From: Zygnema cylindricum
Lineage: Eukaryota; Streptophyta; Zygnematophyceae; Zygnematales; Zygnemataceae
NCBI GenBank assembly: GCA_037447655.1
Contig: JBBHKE010003160.1
Span: forward strand, 126,001-190,000
DNA length: 64,000 bases
Direction: 5' to 3'
Part shown: positions 1 to 10,000 of the stretch, piece after piece
Layout: the number at the start of each line of letters is the position of its first letter
How positions within the stretch are numbered: position 1 is the first letter of the stretch
Position numbers and translations under genes: made by a program
The notes under the pieces: generated by a model
The model's database searches: none
What the model was told of the DNA's origin: nothing
What the model saw: the letters and a program-made list of their open reading frames with translations, nothing else

Positions 1-447
1 TATTCTTTAGCTGAGAAAAAATCTTGTCTCTACCTCTGTGTTAAATGACAAAGAGTTTGATTCCTTCACTGGAAAATGAGTATTTACAGCTAAGTATGGG
101 GATGAACTCTACTTCGCGGTAGATAAGGTTAGCCAAGGAATGTTTAAGCTAAACCTAAGTAATGAAATAAAGAATGCATACTATGTTGGTGTTTCAAAGT
201 TGATGATTTGGCATAGGCGATTGGGGCATGTGCATTTTGATATGTTGAGGGAAATGAAAAAGCTTGGTGTAGTAGAAGGCATTCAGTTTTGGGATAATGA
301 AATGATCGATGATTGTAGTGGTTTTGCTCAACGTAAGGCTCACAAACTTCCCTTACCCAAAGCCGCCACATATAGAGGTTAAGAAGTACTAGATCTAGTC
401 CACACAAATATTTGGGGACCTGCAAAAGTACCTTGAGTCGGAGGAAA
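1..447 (+). pseudogene. Copia pol fragment (GAG-pre-integrase, start of integrase)
   Basis: Bases 140-379 read as the zinc-binding head of a Copia integrase: WHRRLGHVHFD followed by CSGFAQRKAH, where sister copies have CSGCAQGKAH, so one zinc-ligand cysteine has become Phe. A stop at 380-382 ends the reading. Bases 1-139 match the end of the protease region of A1 at about 2770-2895. The fragment stops at 447, where the A1 LTR begins, in a stretch that A1 continues as far as its integrase core. It is probably an older family A copy into which A1 inserted; its continuation is not in the window. Confidence 0.8.
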
Positions 448-656
448 TGTTGAAAATAGTTTTTTTTTTTATATAATCTAGGTCTTAATATATTAGCGGA
501 AAAAGAAACATGCAGGCAGCTTGCCTTCATCCCTTCTCTCTTACCCCCATACTTGTTGTAGTCACTGAAACAGAGAGAGAGTGATGGAGCCATGGCTGCC
601 TCCGTTTTATAGGCAGGGTTAGAGAGTGACTTTAAGTCACTCTCTACAAAAAGGTT

Positions 657-735
657 GAGTCCAGTAGGACTGGAACCCCCGACGGGTAGAGCGTGGCGTA
701 GACGTCCTCTCTAACCAGTCTGTCGTAGAAGTTCG
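657..735 (-). other. Antisense tRNA-like block in A1 5' LTR
   Basis: Read on the minus strand: an A-box-like GACTGGTTAGAG (709-720) and, about 30 nt on, a B-box-like GGGTTCCAGTC (668-678; consensus GGTTCGANTCC with G to C). A T-run follows on the same strand, as at a Pol III terminator. It lies antisense to the LTR. It is a tRNA-derived or tRNA-mimicking domain, not a functional tRNA gene. Confidence 0.65.
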
Positions 736-982
736 CCAGGGTATATAGGGTGTGATTTATATTTAAGGTATATTACGACCCCTAAACCGATTAACGAAAA
801 TATGAATGTAACATCATACAACAAGTTAAATATTGTGCGGACTTGATCCCGCACGAAACAAATGAATTTGACATTAGTTTTCGACGGACAATATTTAATG
901 CCGGTTTTATCCTACGGCATACGTCTTCGCCGAGATCCCAAAATGGTCACTTTGGCGTTTTGTGACGTGGCATGACCTGGAG

Positions 983-1146
983 CCACGTGGAGAGATAACA
1001 TTCGGTCGTGGGAATTCGGAGGAACGTACGAACGAGTAAAAAGTGGACACGCGTCCGCTTAATAGCCTTGTCGTACATAGGCCGTACAAAAGGTACATCG
1101 ACAGTAGTACTTTTTGGTACAATACTGTAATCTGATTGATCCGTAC
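983..1146 (+). promoter_or_regulatory. G-box and GTAC cluster, U3 of A1 LTR
   Basis: A perfect palindromic G-box CCACGTGG (983-990) is followed by six GTAC tetramers between 1026 and 1120 and another at 1143. CACGTG is the plant bZIP/bHLH site and GTAC is the core of the SBP/SPL site. The same order occurs in the other family A LTRs, and the GTAC cluster also in B and E. A promoter role is inferred from position and conservation. Confidence 0.5.
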
Positions 1147-1446
1147 TTCAGTAGATAGAAGTTATTAGAGGGAATCAGGACTTAGAAACTTTTGGTAGGT
1201 AGTCACCTCTCCCTTTGAGAGTTTGTACAAATTGGCATTTTTACTTCCCTATAACTTATCACATGTTTGGGCGTTTTCAGAGATTCTTTTTTCTACGGAC
1301 TCAGGAGGGTCCAAGCTGCACAAGGGTGCAGTGAGATTGTTTGCTTCTTTGCTAGGGTAGCAGTGGTTGCCATTGAAAGTGGGTTAGTAAATAACTATCT
1401 AGAGGCTTCTTGTATTTTGTAGTCCAATAGAGTACACAAAATTTCA

Positions 1447-1460
1447 GGTTATGGGCCCAC
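1447..1460 (+). other. Primer-binding site, half-tRNA (initiator Met) type
   Basis: Directly after the LTR end lies GGTTATGGGCCCAC. All 14 bases are complementary to the anticodon arm of the plant initiator tRNA-Met (GUGGGCCCAUAACC, known sequence). No match to the tRNA 3' end (TGGTATCAGAG type) is present. Drosophila copia uses the same device, priming from a 5' half of tRNA-iMet. The embedded ATG (1451-1453), complementary to the CAU anticodon, is the first in-frame ATG of gag. Confidence 0.85.
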
Positions 1461-2830
1461 ACACTAGGGTGCCCACGTTCAATGGATCTAGGTTCATCTA
1501 TTGGGAAGCCATGATGATGGGAGCTTTGTGCGAAAAACGATATTGTGGTATCGTCAGTGGACAAGTGAAACGTCCACCTTGGGGAACTCCACCAAGATTT
1601 CGAGGAGTAAGGTTTCCTACAGCAACGGCTGCCTCAACGGAAGAGGCATATGATAGGGACAACACTTTTTCCGAAAAGGGGAAAGGGATAGAGACACCCC
1701 TCACGCTTGTTGCCACAGTACGGGGAGAGGCGACCATGAAGACCGCGGAGAACGATACTCAAATGTGGGAGGATGTAAACATGGCTGGCAAAAACTTCAT
1801 TCTGAGGCACCTCACTCAAGCCTTGGCCACCCCTCATCTTCACATTTACAAGGCCGAGGAGTTCTGGGTGAGTTTGGTTGAGATTTATAGAGCTGGAACT
1901 ATTCAGGAGCTCCAGTTGGCAAAGCAAAAGCTAGTAAGTTACACTTACAAAGGAAGAAAGATGTTTGATTACTGTAATGATATTTTTTGTTTGTATATGG
2001 AGATGGAAAGTGTCGGGTGGACAGGTATAATGAAAATGAAAGTTAACACCTTTTTCATGAAGTTACCAGATGAGTACAAGAACATAATGTACCGAGTACA
2101 GGAAATGCGTGATAGTTTATGGGAATGGAACACAGTGGTCAAGATGATACTTGTGCAAGAAAACACAATGGAGATTAGGAGAGGAGGAAAGAGCATTCAA
2201 GCTCTAGCAGCAGGAGGGGACCGATGGGGGAAGGACTGGAAGAAACCGTAACAAAAGGGAAAGAGATCATTTTGGAGGAGCGAGGCCCCCAAAGGGTCTT
2301 TGTAATTTTTGCAAAAAGCAGGGGCACTTCATCATAGATTGTGTCAAGCTGTCGGAGCGAAGGCTCTTAGAGAACCGTGGAAGGGGTTCTTACAGAGGGA
2401 AGAAAAAGGCACTTGTGGTTACAAAAGTGACAAAAGAAACCGAGGATGAGTCTTGTGAGGACGATGGGGAGCTTCTTTTTAACGAGAGTCTGGAGGAGAA
2501 GGAGATCCCTTGGAGACAGAAGTGTGCCCTTCGAGCAATTCGGAAATCTCCATAGGAAGAATGGATCATCGACTTAGGTGCATCTAAGCATATGTGTCGT
2601 GATAAGGAACTCTTCACTAAGCAAAAAAAGATCCCTATTGTAGAGATAGAGTATGGGGATGGGAGAGTGGTTATTACGGATCTACTGGGATAACTGGATC
2701 TAAAAGTCTTAGTGGAGGGTAAGACTTCTATACTTACATTCTCAGATGTACTCTACATTCCTCAACTAAGTAAAAATCTTGTCTCTACGTTTATGTTAGA
2801 AGATTAGGAGTTTAATACCTTCACTAGAAA
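1451..2830 (+). pseudogene. A1 gag and protease (broken)
   Basis: Gag opens at the ATG within the primer-binding site (MGPHTRVPTFNGSRF) and is open for 266 codons to a stop at 2249. The last in-frame stop upstream (1400-1402) is not followed by any earlier ATG. The long alpha-helical gag body (FILRHLTQALATPHLHIYK and after) is typical of Copia gag. In another frame follow an intact CCHC knuckle CNFCKKQGHFIIDC (2301-2342) and a protease site IIDLGASKHMC near 2568, where the usual DSG/DTG is DLG. The Ser/Thr loss plus the stop and frameshift make it inactive. Confidence 0.85.
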
Positions 2831-3835
2831 TGGAGTCTTTACAGCTAAGTATGGGGATGAAGTTTACTGCACGGCAGATAAACGTAGCCAAGAAATGTTT
2901 AGGCTTAACCTGAGCAATGAAAAAAAGAATGCTTACTATGTTGGTGTTCCTAAGTTGATGATTTGGCATAAGCGGTTGGGACATGTGAATTTTGATAGGT
3001 TGAGGGAAATGAAAAAGCTGGGGGTAGTAGAAGGCATTCACTTTGGGGATAATGAAATGATGGATGATTGTAGTGGCTGTGCTCAAGGTAAGGCTCACAG
3101 ACTTCCCTTTCCTCAGGCCGCCACATATAGAGGTGAGAAAGTATTAGATTTGGTCCACAAATATGTTTGGGGACCTGCAAAAGTACCTTTGGTTAGAGGA
3201 AAAAGGTTCATCATCACAATAATCGATTACTGGTCTAGATACTGTGGAGTCTACTTTCTAAAAACAAAGTCTGAAGCATCAACTTACTTCAACGAATATA
3301 AAGCCTGGAGTGAGAAGTTGCATGAAACCCTCATTAAGAGGATAAAGAGTGATAATGGGGGGGAGTATACCTCTAACCAGTTTGAGGAATATGTGAGAGA
3401 TAAGGGAGTGCTGCACCATAAAACTGTACCATGTAACCCGGAACAAAATGGGGTAGTTGAGAGGTTGAATCGAACATTAGGAGATAGCACATGCAATATG
3501 TTGGCCGACAAGAGAATAGGAAAGAGATTTTGGGCAGAGGCAATGAACTATGCCAACTACATTAAAAATAGAGTCTTTATCTTAGATCTAAAGGGAGTGA
3601 CATCGTATGAGAGATGGGTTGAAAGGAAACCAGATATCTCACACCTTAAAGTGTTCGGTAGCTAAGTTTACAGTCTTGACATGGATAGGAAAAATTGGAA
3701 ACTAGATGCTAAGGGAAAACCCAGATACTTTGTGGGATATTATGAGGATGTTAGGGGGTATAGAGTCTATGACTTAGCAAAGAAATATATCATTCAGGTC
3801 AAGCACCTAGTTGTCATGGAAGAAGGGAAGTGATT
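2831..3835 (+). pseudogene. A1 integrase
   Basis: Open from 2895 to a stop at 3663-3665. It has the HHCC-like zinc head (WHKRLGHVNFD ... CSGCAQGKAH), then the rve core with an early Asp (IITIIDYWSRY), SDNGGEY near 3348, and the glutamate in NGVVERLNRTL, so the D,D(35)E triad looks complete. The stop replaces the Gln that sister copies have after VFGS; homology continues past it (YFVGY-like, then RVYDLAK) to about 3835. This is the best-preserved integrase of family A in the window. Confidence 0.88.
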
Positions 3836-5694
3836 TGACACCTTCAAATATAAAAAGAAGATAAGAATCAGATTTGAGTCCGAAAGTGAGGAGAACTCGG
3901 TCGTTCTCGAAAGGGACAAGAGTGAAACCATGATTGTAGATTCAGGGAAGATCCGAGATACAGGAGACTCACCGGAAACCTCACATATTCCTATAGACTT
4001 CGAGGAGATAGAAGAAGTGGGACCAAAACCGGCTTCCAGGAACGAGGAGCTGATGAGACAGTGATGAGAAATCTAAGACCTCCATCCATTCCAGTTTCGA
4101 AGTTTGATGGAGGGAGAAGGAAGAGCAAAAGGATACAGGGAAAACAGGCCAATCATAAGGTAACTAAGCTATCTCACCGAGATGAGCCTCAGTCTTACTT
4201 GGAGGCAGTGAATAGTCCAAAGAAAGAAAGATGGATTAGAGCCATAAATGATGAGATGGCCTCCATCATGGAAGCAAATACTTGGGAACTAGCGGATTAT
4301 CCTCCAGACAAAAAACCTATTGGGTGTAAATGGGTATTTAAACTAAAAGTGAACCTAGATAATACCATTGAGAGGTATAAGGCTCGATTGGTAGCAAAAG
4401 GGTTCACCCAAAACGAGGGGATTGACTATGAGGAGACCTTTGCTCTTGTTGTTCGGTTCCCATAAGTAAGGATTCTCCTTAGTCTGGCAGCAAAGCAATA
4501 CATGGAAATATACCAGATGGACATTAAGATGGCTTTTCTTAATGGTGAGTTAGAGGAATAAATTTCCATGAGGCAACCCGATGGGTTCATGGAAGAAGGA
4601 GAAGAGAGAAAAGTTTGCAGGCTCATAAAGTCCTTATATGGACTGAAGCAGGCTCCCTGATAATGGAATAAGAAACTAGATGAGTTTCTCACCCGTCTGG
4701 GATATATCACATCAGCTCTGACCATTCTATCTATATGTTTGAAGATGAGAATGGTGTCATTTTTATTGCAACTTATGTGGATGATCTGTTTGTGTTGAGT
4801 AAATCTTTGGAAATAATCAATAAGGTAAAGAAAGTTCTTAGAAGTAGATTTGATATGAAGGATTTAGGAGAGGCAAGATATATTTTGGGAATTCAAATGG
4901 AAAGAGATATGGGAAAAAGGATCATAAGACTCACTCAGAAAGAAACAATAGGAAATATGTTTCAGAAATTCCAAATGGAGAAAGCTAACAGTTGTACCAC
5001 TCTTATGGAATTGAAGAAAGTAAGTGATGGAAGTGTTGAAGGAAGAGTGATAATCTTAGATGATCACATGAGTCCATAGGAGAGTGAGTTTATGAAGCAT
5101 ATTCTTTACAGACAAGTCGTAGGAAGTTTGATCTACTTTATAAATTGTACAAGGCCGGACATAGCGGCAGTAGTAGGAGTCTTCAAAAGGAGTATTAACG
5201 ATCCTAGAAAGAGAGATTGGGAGGTAGCTAAGAGAGTCATGAGATATCTGGTTGGAACCAGAGAATTATGGTTGCATTTTGGAGGGGAGCACACTGATAT
5301 TACCACTTGGAGTGATGCTAGTTATGGGGATGCACCTATGAGAAGATGCACTTCTGGATATGTTTTGTATGTGGGGGAAGGTGTTTGCTGCTGGAGCAGT
5401 ATGCAACAAAAGGTAGTTGCTCAGTCTACTATGGAGGCTAAGTATATGGCCTCTTGTTCTGTTGTAAAAAAATTAATGTGGGTGAAGTCATTGTTGCAAA
5501 AACTGGGGTATATGAAAGAGGGAGTGCATGAAATGTTTTGTGATAATCAAGCTGCCATTGCAATTGCAGCTAATCCAAAACAGCATTTTAAAGCAAAACA
5601 TATGGACATAAGATTAAGCTTCGTGAGAGAAAAAGGTGAAAATAAAATCTCTACACTCATGGCTTCCCATACATGGCTTCCTATACAGGAATAG
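3836..5694 (+). pseudogene. A1 reverse transcriptase and RNase H (broken)
   Basis: After a low-complexity connection region the RT starts near 4061: [48 protein letters not shown]. Stops lie at 4463 and 5077 and the frame changes before 4735. The polymerase motif YVDD is intact (4774-4785). RNase H has WSDASYGD, STMEAKYMA and FCDNQAAI, so its acidic residues are present. The reading leaves the family at about 5647 (after FVREKGENKIS) and runs into unrelated sequence to a stop at 5692. Confidence 0.87.
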
Positions 5695-5831
5695 GTCTCT
5701 ATAACACGGTTCTTAATAAAAAGGCAAAAGAGGTGGCAAAACAGTGTGCTACAATATGATTTGCAACAATATGATTTGCAGACCTACCACGAAACTACAA
5801 TTCGCAAAACTTATCAACTAAAGTATGAAAC
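5648..5831. other. Unrelated spacer replacing the A1 3' end
   Basis: About 184 bases fit neither the RNase H tail nor the polypurine tract of family A. There is a small internal duplication (AATATGATTTGCA-like, 5752-5780). It may be filler DNA from a deletion or a different family's end. I see no gene. Confidence 0.5.
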
Positions 5832-6017
5832 TGTTGAAATAAGTAGTTTTATTATATTTTCTAGGTCTAAATTAATTAGCAGAAAACATGCAAAGAAAAT
5901 GTAGTTAGCCTGCCTCCATCTCTTCTCTCTCTCGCCCCCATACTTATTATAGTCACTGAAGGAGAGAGAGAGAGAACAACGGAGCCTTGGCTGCCTCAAC
6001 TCAATAGGAAGGACTAA

Positions 6018-6037
6018 AGAGTGACTTAAGTCACTCT
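6018..6037. repeat. Perfect 20-nt palindrome in LTR
   Basis: AGAGTGACTTAAGTCACTCT is its own reverse complement. It sits next to the T-run end of the tRNA-like block and recurs, sometimes with one change, in the other family A LTRs (about 622-643, 12220-12240, 18948-18962, 19895-19915). Confidence 0.9.
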
Positions 6038-6049
6038 CAACAAAAGGTT

Positions 6050-6122
6050 GAGTCCGGAAGGACTCGAACCCCCGACCGATAGAGCGCGGCGTAGCCGTTA
6101 GCTCTAACCAGTCTGTTGTAGA
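6050..6122 (-). other. Antisense tRNA-like block in A LTR
   Basis: Minus strand: A-box-like TGGTTAGAGC (6101-6110) and exact B-box GGTTCGAGTCC (6060-6070). The T-arm can pair fully (GGGGG with CCTTC, two G-U pairs, loop TTCGAGT), then CGGACTC and a T4 run. This is the copy with the best T-arm. Confidence 0.7.
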
Positions 6123-6652
6123 AGCCCGTTAGGAGATATAGGGTTTCATTACTATTTAAACTATTGTGATGTACAAGATTCATTTAACTGAAACTCTTTA
6201 CGACACGCATGGATACAGTTCTACAAAGTACGAAATATTGTACTCGTTTGAAATGGATATCGCGCATTTTGTTTCGACAGCGAAACAAATATCGCGCAAG
6301 TATTTATTACGGCTGAGATTAAATTTCGCATCAAATCTAACGGCGCACATCATCCCCGAAATCCCGAAATGGTCACTTTAGCATTTAGTGACGTGGCATG
6401 ACCTGGCGCCACGTGGAAAGATTACATTCGATCGCAGGAAATCTGAAGAACTTATGGACGAGTGAAAAATGAACACGCGTCTGCTTAATGGCCTTGTCAT
6501 ACAAAGGTCGTACAAAAAGTACATCGGCAGTAGTACTTTTATTTACTGTACAGTATTCCAATAGGTTTTTACAGTTAGTAGATAGGGGTTGTGAGAGGGA
6601 GCTAGGACTTAGAAAAAGCTGGTAGATGGTTTTCTCTCTCTTTGAGAGGTTG

Positions 6653-6659
6653 TATAAAA
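6653..6659 (+). promoter_or_regulatory. TATA box of family A LTR
   Basis: TATAAAA downstream of the GTAC cluster and about 220 bp before the LTR end. The same place holds TATATAAA in the LTR at 11448 (minus, about 11663-11670), GTATAAAC in the one at 19143 (19303-19310) and TTTATATAAA in the one at 25320 (25536-25545). It is the likely Pol II start region. Confidence 0.6.
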
Positions 6660-6874
6660 TTGGCATTTTTGCCAGCTTATAACTTATCGGCTGGTTGGCC
6701 GTTTTTAGTGATTCTTTATGGTACGGACTAAGGGGAGTCCAAGCTGCACACGGGCGTTGTCAAATTGTGAGTTTGCCTTCTTGGGCAACTGTGGTTGTGG
6801 CTTGAAGTGGGTTACTTAAATACTATCTAGAGGCTTCCTGTATTCTGTAGCCGAATGGAGGATACAGAATTGCA

Positions 6875-7125
6875 CGTTCCACATTGTAGCCCCCTAAGGG
6901 ACAGGTGGCAATTGGTCGCATGTAACAGGATGATAATCTTTGGAACGGAATAACTCCGTCATCCGGCCTCCGTTAGGCGCGAAACAAAGTGCGTTCCATT
7001 CAGTTAAGAAAATAGAAAAATAAGGTCCCGCTGAGCGCGCTCATTTCCCCGTACTTTAATGACTGTACAGAGGAAACGTCTTGGAAATCCTTGGTTAGAT
7101 AAAAAAAGGTGCCTGTGAAGCACAC
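6875..7125. other. Spacer between oppositely oriented A elements
   Basis: No LTR, gene or family match beyond a loose resemblance of the first 40 bases to a post-LTR leader. It is GC-richer than its neighbours. CGTTCCA occurs at both ends (6875 and 6992). It joins the plus-strand A LTR to the minus-strand A2 end and is probably a rearrangement junction. Confidence 0.5.
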
Positions 7126-8881
7126 GAGCTTGACAAACTTTAACTTTAGTCCACACTTTTCTCTACAATATTTTAACTTGGGAGAAGGCACTCGTTTTGT
7201 CATCATATCAGCCACCAATTCCTCATCTAATTTATATACAAGATTCACAATCTTATTCTCAACTTTTTCTCTCACAAAAATCAACCTTACGTCCACATGC
7301 TTAGCTTTGAAATGATGTTTTGGATTAGCTGCAATTGTAATGGCAGCTTGATTATCACAAAATACTTCATGCACCCCCTTTTAACCCAGTTCTTCCAACA
7401 AGGACTTAACCCATATCAACTATTTCAGAGCAGAACAAGAGGCCATGTCCTCAGCCTTCATAGTAGACTGAGCAACCATCTTTTGTTGCTTACTGCTCGA
7501 ATAAAAACAACCTTCCCCCACATACAACACATACCGAGAAAAGCATCTTCTCATAAGTGCGTCCCCATAACTAGCATCACTCGAAGTAGTGATGTCATTG
7601 TGCTCCCCTCCCAAATGCAACCATAACTCTTTGGTTCCCACCAGATATCTCATGACTCACTAGGCTTCCTCTTAGTCTCTTTTCCTAGGATCATTAAGAC
7701 TCCTACTGAGTACTCCAACTGCTGCCGCTATGTCTAGCCTACTACAGTTCATAAAATAGATCACACTTAGGCCTATTTATAAGGGATAGACTTCATAAAC
7801 TCTCTCTCCTCTAGACTCATCTGATCAACTAAGATCATCACTCCTCCTATAGTTCTATCACTTACTTTTTTCAAGTTATGGGAGTGGTACAACTGTTAGC
7901 CTTTTCCATCTAGAATTTACCTATTGCTTTTTTCTGAGTAAGTCTGATAATCCTTTTCCTCTTATCTCTCTCTATTTGGATCCCCAAAATATATCTTGCC
8001 TCCCTTAAATCCTTCATATCAAATATGCTTATAAGATCTTTCTTTAATTTATTGATCCTTTCCAAAACTTACTTAACACCAGCCGATCATCCACATAAAT
8101 TGCAATAAAAATCACACCATTCTCATCCTCAAACATATAGATAGAATGATCAGAGCTGATCCAAATATATCCCAGACTAGTGAGAAACTCATCTAGTTTT
8201 TTTTTCCACTGTCGGGGAGCCTGCTTAAGTCCATAGAAGGACTTTATGAACCTGCAAACTTTGCTCTCTTCCCCATTCTCCATGAATCCCTTTGGTTACC
8301 GCATGAATATTTCTTCCTCTAACTCACCATACAGAAATGCGGTCTTAATATCCATTTGATGAATTTCTATGTCTTCAGCTGCAGCTAGACTGAGGAGAAT
8401 CCTTTCTAATGGGAACCGAACAACTATAGGTAACATCTCCTCATTGTCAATCCCCTCTTTTTGGGTGAACCCTTTTGCTACCAAACGAGCTTTATATCTC
8501 TCAATGGTATTATCTTGATTTAGTATTAGTTTACATACCAATTAAAAACCAATAGGTTTTTCTGTCTAGAGGACAATCTGCTAGTTCCCAAGTATTTGCT
8601 TCCACGATGGAAGCCATCTCATCATTTATGGCTCTAATCCATCTGTCTTTTTCTGGGTTATTCAATGCCTCCAAGAATGACTGAGGCTGATCAGGATGAG
8701 ATAGCTTCGTTACCTTATTAGCAACCTTTTTCTCTTGAATCCTTTTGCTGCTCCTTCTCCCTCCCTCAAACTCTGAAGGTGGAATGGAAGGAAGTTTCGT
8801 GTTTCTCCTTACTGTCTCATCCGCTCCTCTATTCATGTAAGCCGGTTTGAGTTCCATCTTTAGTGTCTCCTTGAAGTCCAT
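7126..8881 (-). pseudogene. A2 reverse transcriptase and RNase H (broken)
   Basis: Minus strand. RT has [19 protein letters not shown] (about 8450-8500) and YVDD (8086-8097), followed by the RT-connection FLTSLGY and LKQAPRQW. RNase H has SDASYGDALMRRC, STMKAEDMAS (the catalytic Glu region altered from STMEAEYMA) and FCDNQAAITIAANPKHH. Several frame changes and stops separate the pieces. The C-terminus CREKCGLKLK runs into non-family sequence at about 7125, with no polypurine tract or 3' LTR on that side. Confidence 0.85.
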
Positions 8882-10000
8882 AGGAATATGTGAGGTGTCC
8901 GATAGATCTCTTGTATCTTAGATCTCCCCTGAATCTACAATCACTATTTCACTCATGTCGTTTTCGAGTATTTCACTCATGTCGTTTTGGAGAAAGACAG
9001 GACTCTCCTCGCTTTCAGACTCAAAGCAGATTTTTACATTTTTAATGTATTTCAAGGGGCCAAATGACTTTCAATCATCCATGACAACTAGGTGTTTGAC
9101 CATAGTAAAATCTTGCTTTGCTAAGTTATAGACTCTATATCCGTTGACATCCTCATCATATCCTACAAAGTATCCAGGTTTGCCCTTAGCATCTAGTTTC
9201 CAATTTTTCTTATCCGTATCAAGATTGTAGACTTGGCTTCCGAATACTTTAAGGTGTGAGATATCTAGGTTCCTTCCAACCCATCTCTCATAAGGTGTCA
9301 TTCCCTTTACAAATGAGGTAAGGACTCTATTCTTAATGTAGTTGGCACAGTTCATGGCAATGCCCAAAATCTCTTTCCTATTTTCTTGTCAGCCAACATA
9401 CTACATACACTATCTTTTAGTGTTTGCTTCAATCTTTTTGCTACCCCATATTGTTCCGGGTTCTATGGTACAATTTTCTGGTGCTGAACTCCCTCATCTC
9501 TCAGTTATTCCTCAAATTGATTAGAGGTATATTCTCCCCCATTTTCAATCCTTATTCTTTTAATCGAGATTCCATGCAACTTCTCACTCCATGCTTTATA
9601 ATCTTTAGATTAAGTTGGTGTTTCAAACTTTGTTTTTAGGAAGTAGACTCTGGAGTACCTAGACCAGTCATCAATTATTGTTAACATAAACCTCTTCCCT
9701 CCAACCTAAGGTACTATTGCAGGTCCCCAAATATTTGTGTGGAGTAGATCTAGTACCTTTTCCCCCCTATATGTGGCGTCTTTGGGAAAAAGAAGTCTGT
9801 GAGCTTTTCATTGAGCACATCCACTAGAAACATGAACCATTTCATCATCACCAAATTGAATGCCTTCTACAACACCAAGCTTCTTCATTCCCTCAACCTA
9901 TCAAAATGCACATGCCCCAACCGCTTATGCCAAATCATCATTTTTGTAACACTAACAAAATAAGCATTATTCTTTTCATTACTCAGGTTAAGCCTAAACA
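8882..10000 (-). pseudogene. A2 integrase (broken)
   Basis: Minus strand. Zinc head WHKRLGHVHFDRLRE (about 9890-9940); the core motif near 9535 reads IENGGEYTSNQFEE, so the second catalytic Asp (SDNGGEY in A1) is Glu. The C-terminal part PYERWVGRNLDISHLKVFGS and YFVGYDEDVNGYRVYNLAK is open at 9071-9367. Stops and shifts elsewhere make it inactive. Confidence 0.83.

Larger units (their letters stand above)
448..1446 (+). repeat. 5' LTR of A1 (family A)
   Basis: A 999-bp repeat that starts TGTTGAAA and ends TTTCA immediately before the primer-binding site. The same unit recurs at 5832, 11448, 18145, 19143, 25320 and 54365. In order it holds a T-rich start, an AG-rich block, the AGAGTGAC inverted repeat, an antisense tRNA-like block, a G-box (CCACGTGG at 983-990), a cluster of GTAC motifs (1026-1146), and the R-U5 region. 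The TATA position is degenerate here (TGTACAAAT near 1225). Confidence 0.92.
448..6874 (+). mobile_element. Copia element A1 (family A), degenerate
   Basis: The order is LTR (448-1446), primer-binding site, gag, protease, integrase, RT, RNase H and a second LTR (5832-6874), all on the plus strand. Integrase before RT marks Ty1/Copia. The right part is abnormal: RNase H breaks off near 5647, no polypurine tract precedes the right LTR, and the outer flanks (GGAAA left, CGTTC right) do not form a target duplication. The right LTR may therefore be a separate copy, or the junction was rearranged. Confidence 0.8.
5832..6874 (+). repeat. Family A LTR (nominal 3' LTR of A1)
   Basis: A 1043-bp family A LTR, TGTTGAAA...AATTGCA. 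It carries a perfect AGAGTGAC palindrome (6018-6037), the tRNA-like block (6050-6122, minus), a G-box (6409-6416), GTAC motifs (about 6485-6540) and a clean TATA box (6653-6659). The sequence after it (CGTTCCACATTGTAGCC) resembles what follows the LTR end near 18144 on the minus strand, so it could instead be the 5' LTR of a lost element. Confidence 0.9.

Noticed and set aside
144-593. 149-codon minus-strand open frame
   Set aside because: Spans a pol scrap in antisense and the start of an LTR; no domain, no family support.
6050-6122. Functional tRNA gene
   Set aside because: A and B boxes are good, but the acceptor and anticodon arms do not fold into a standard tRNA and the block is an integral part of a repeated LTR.
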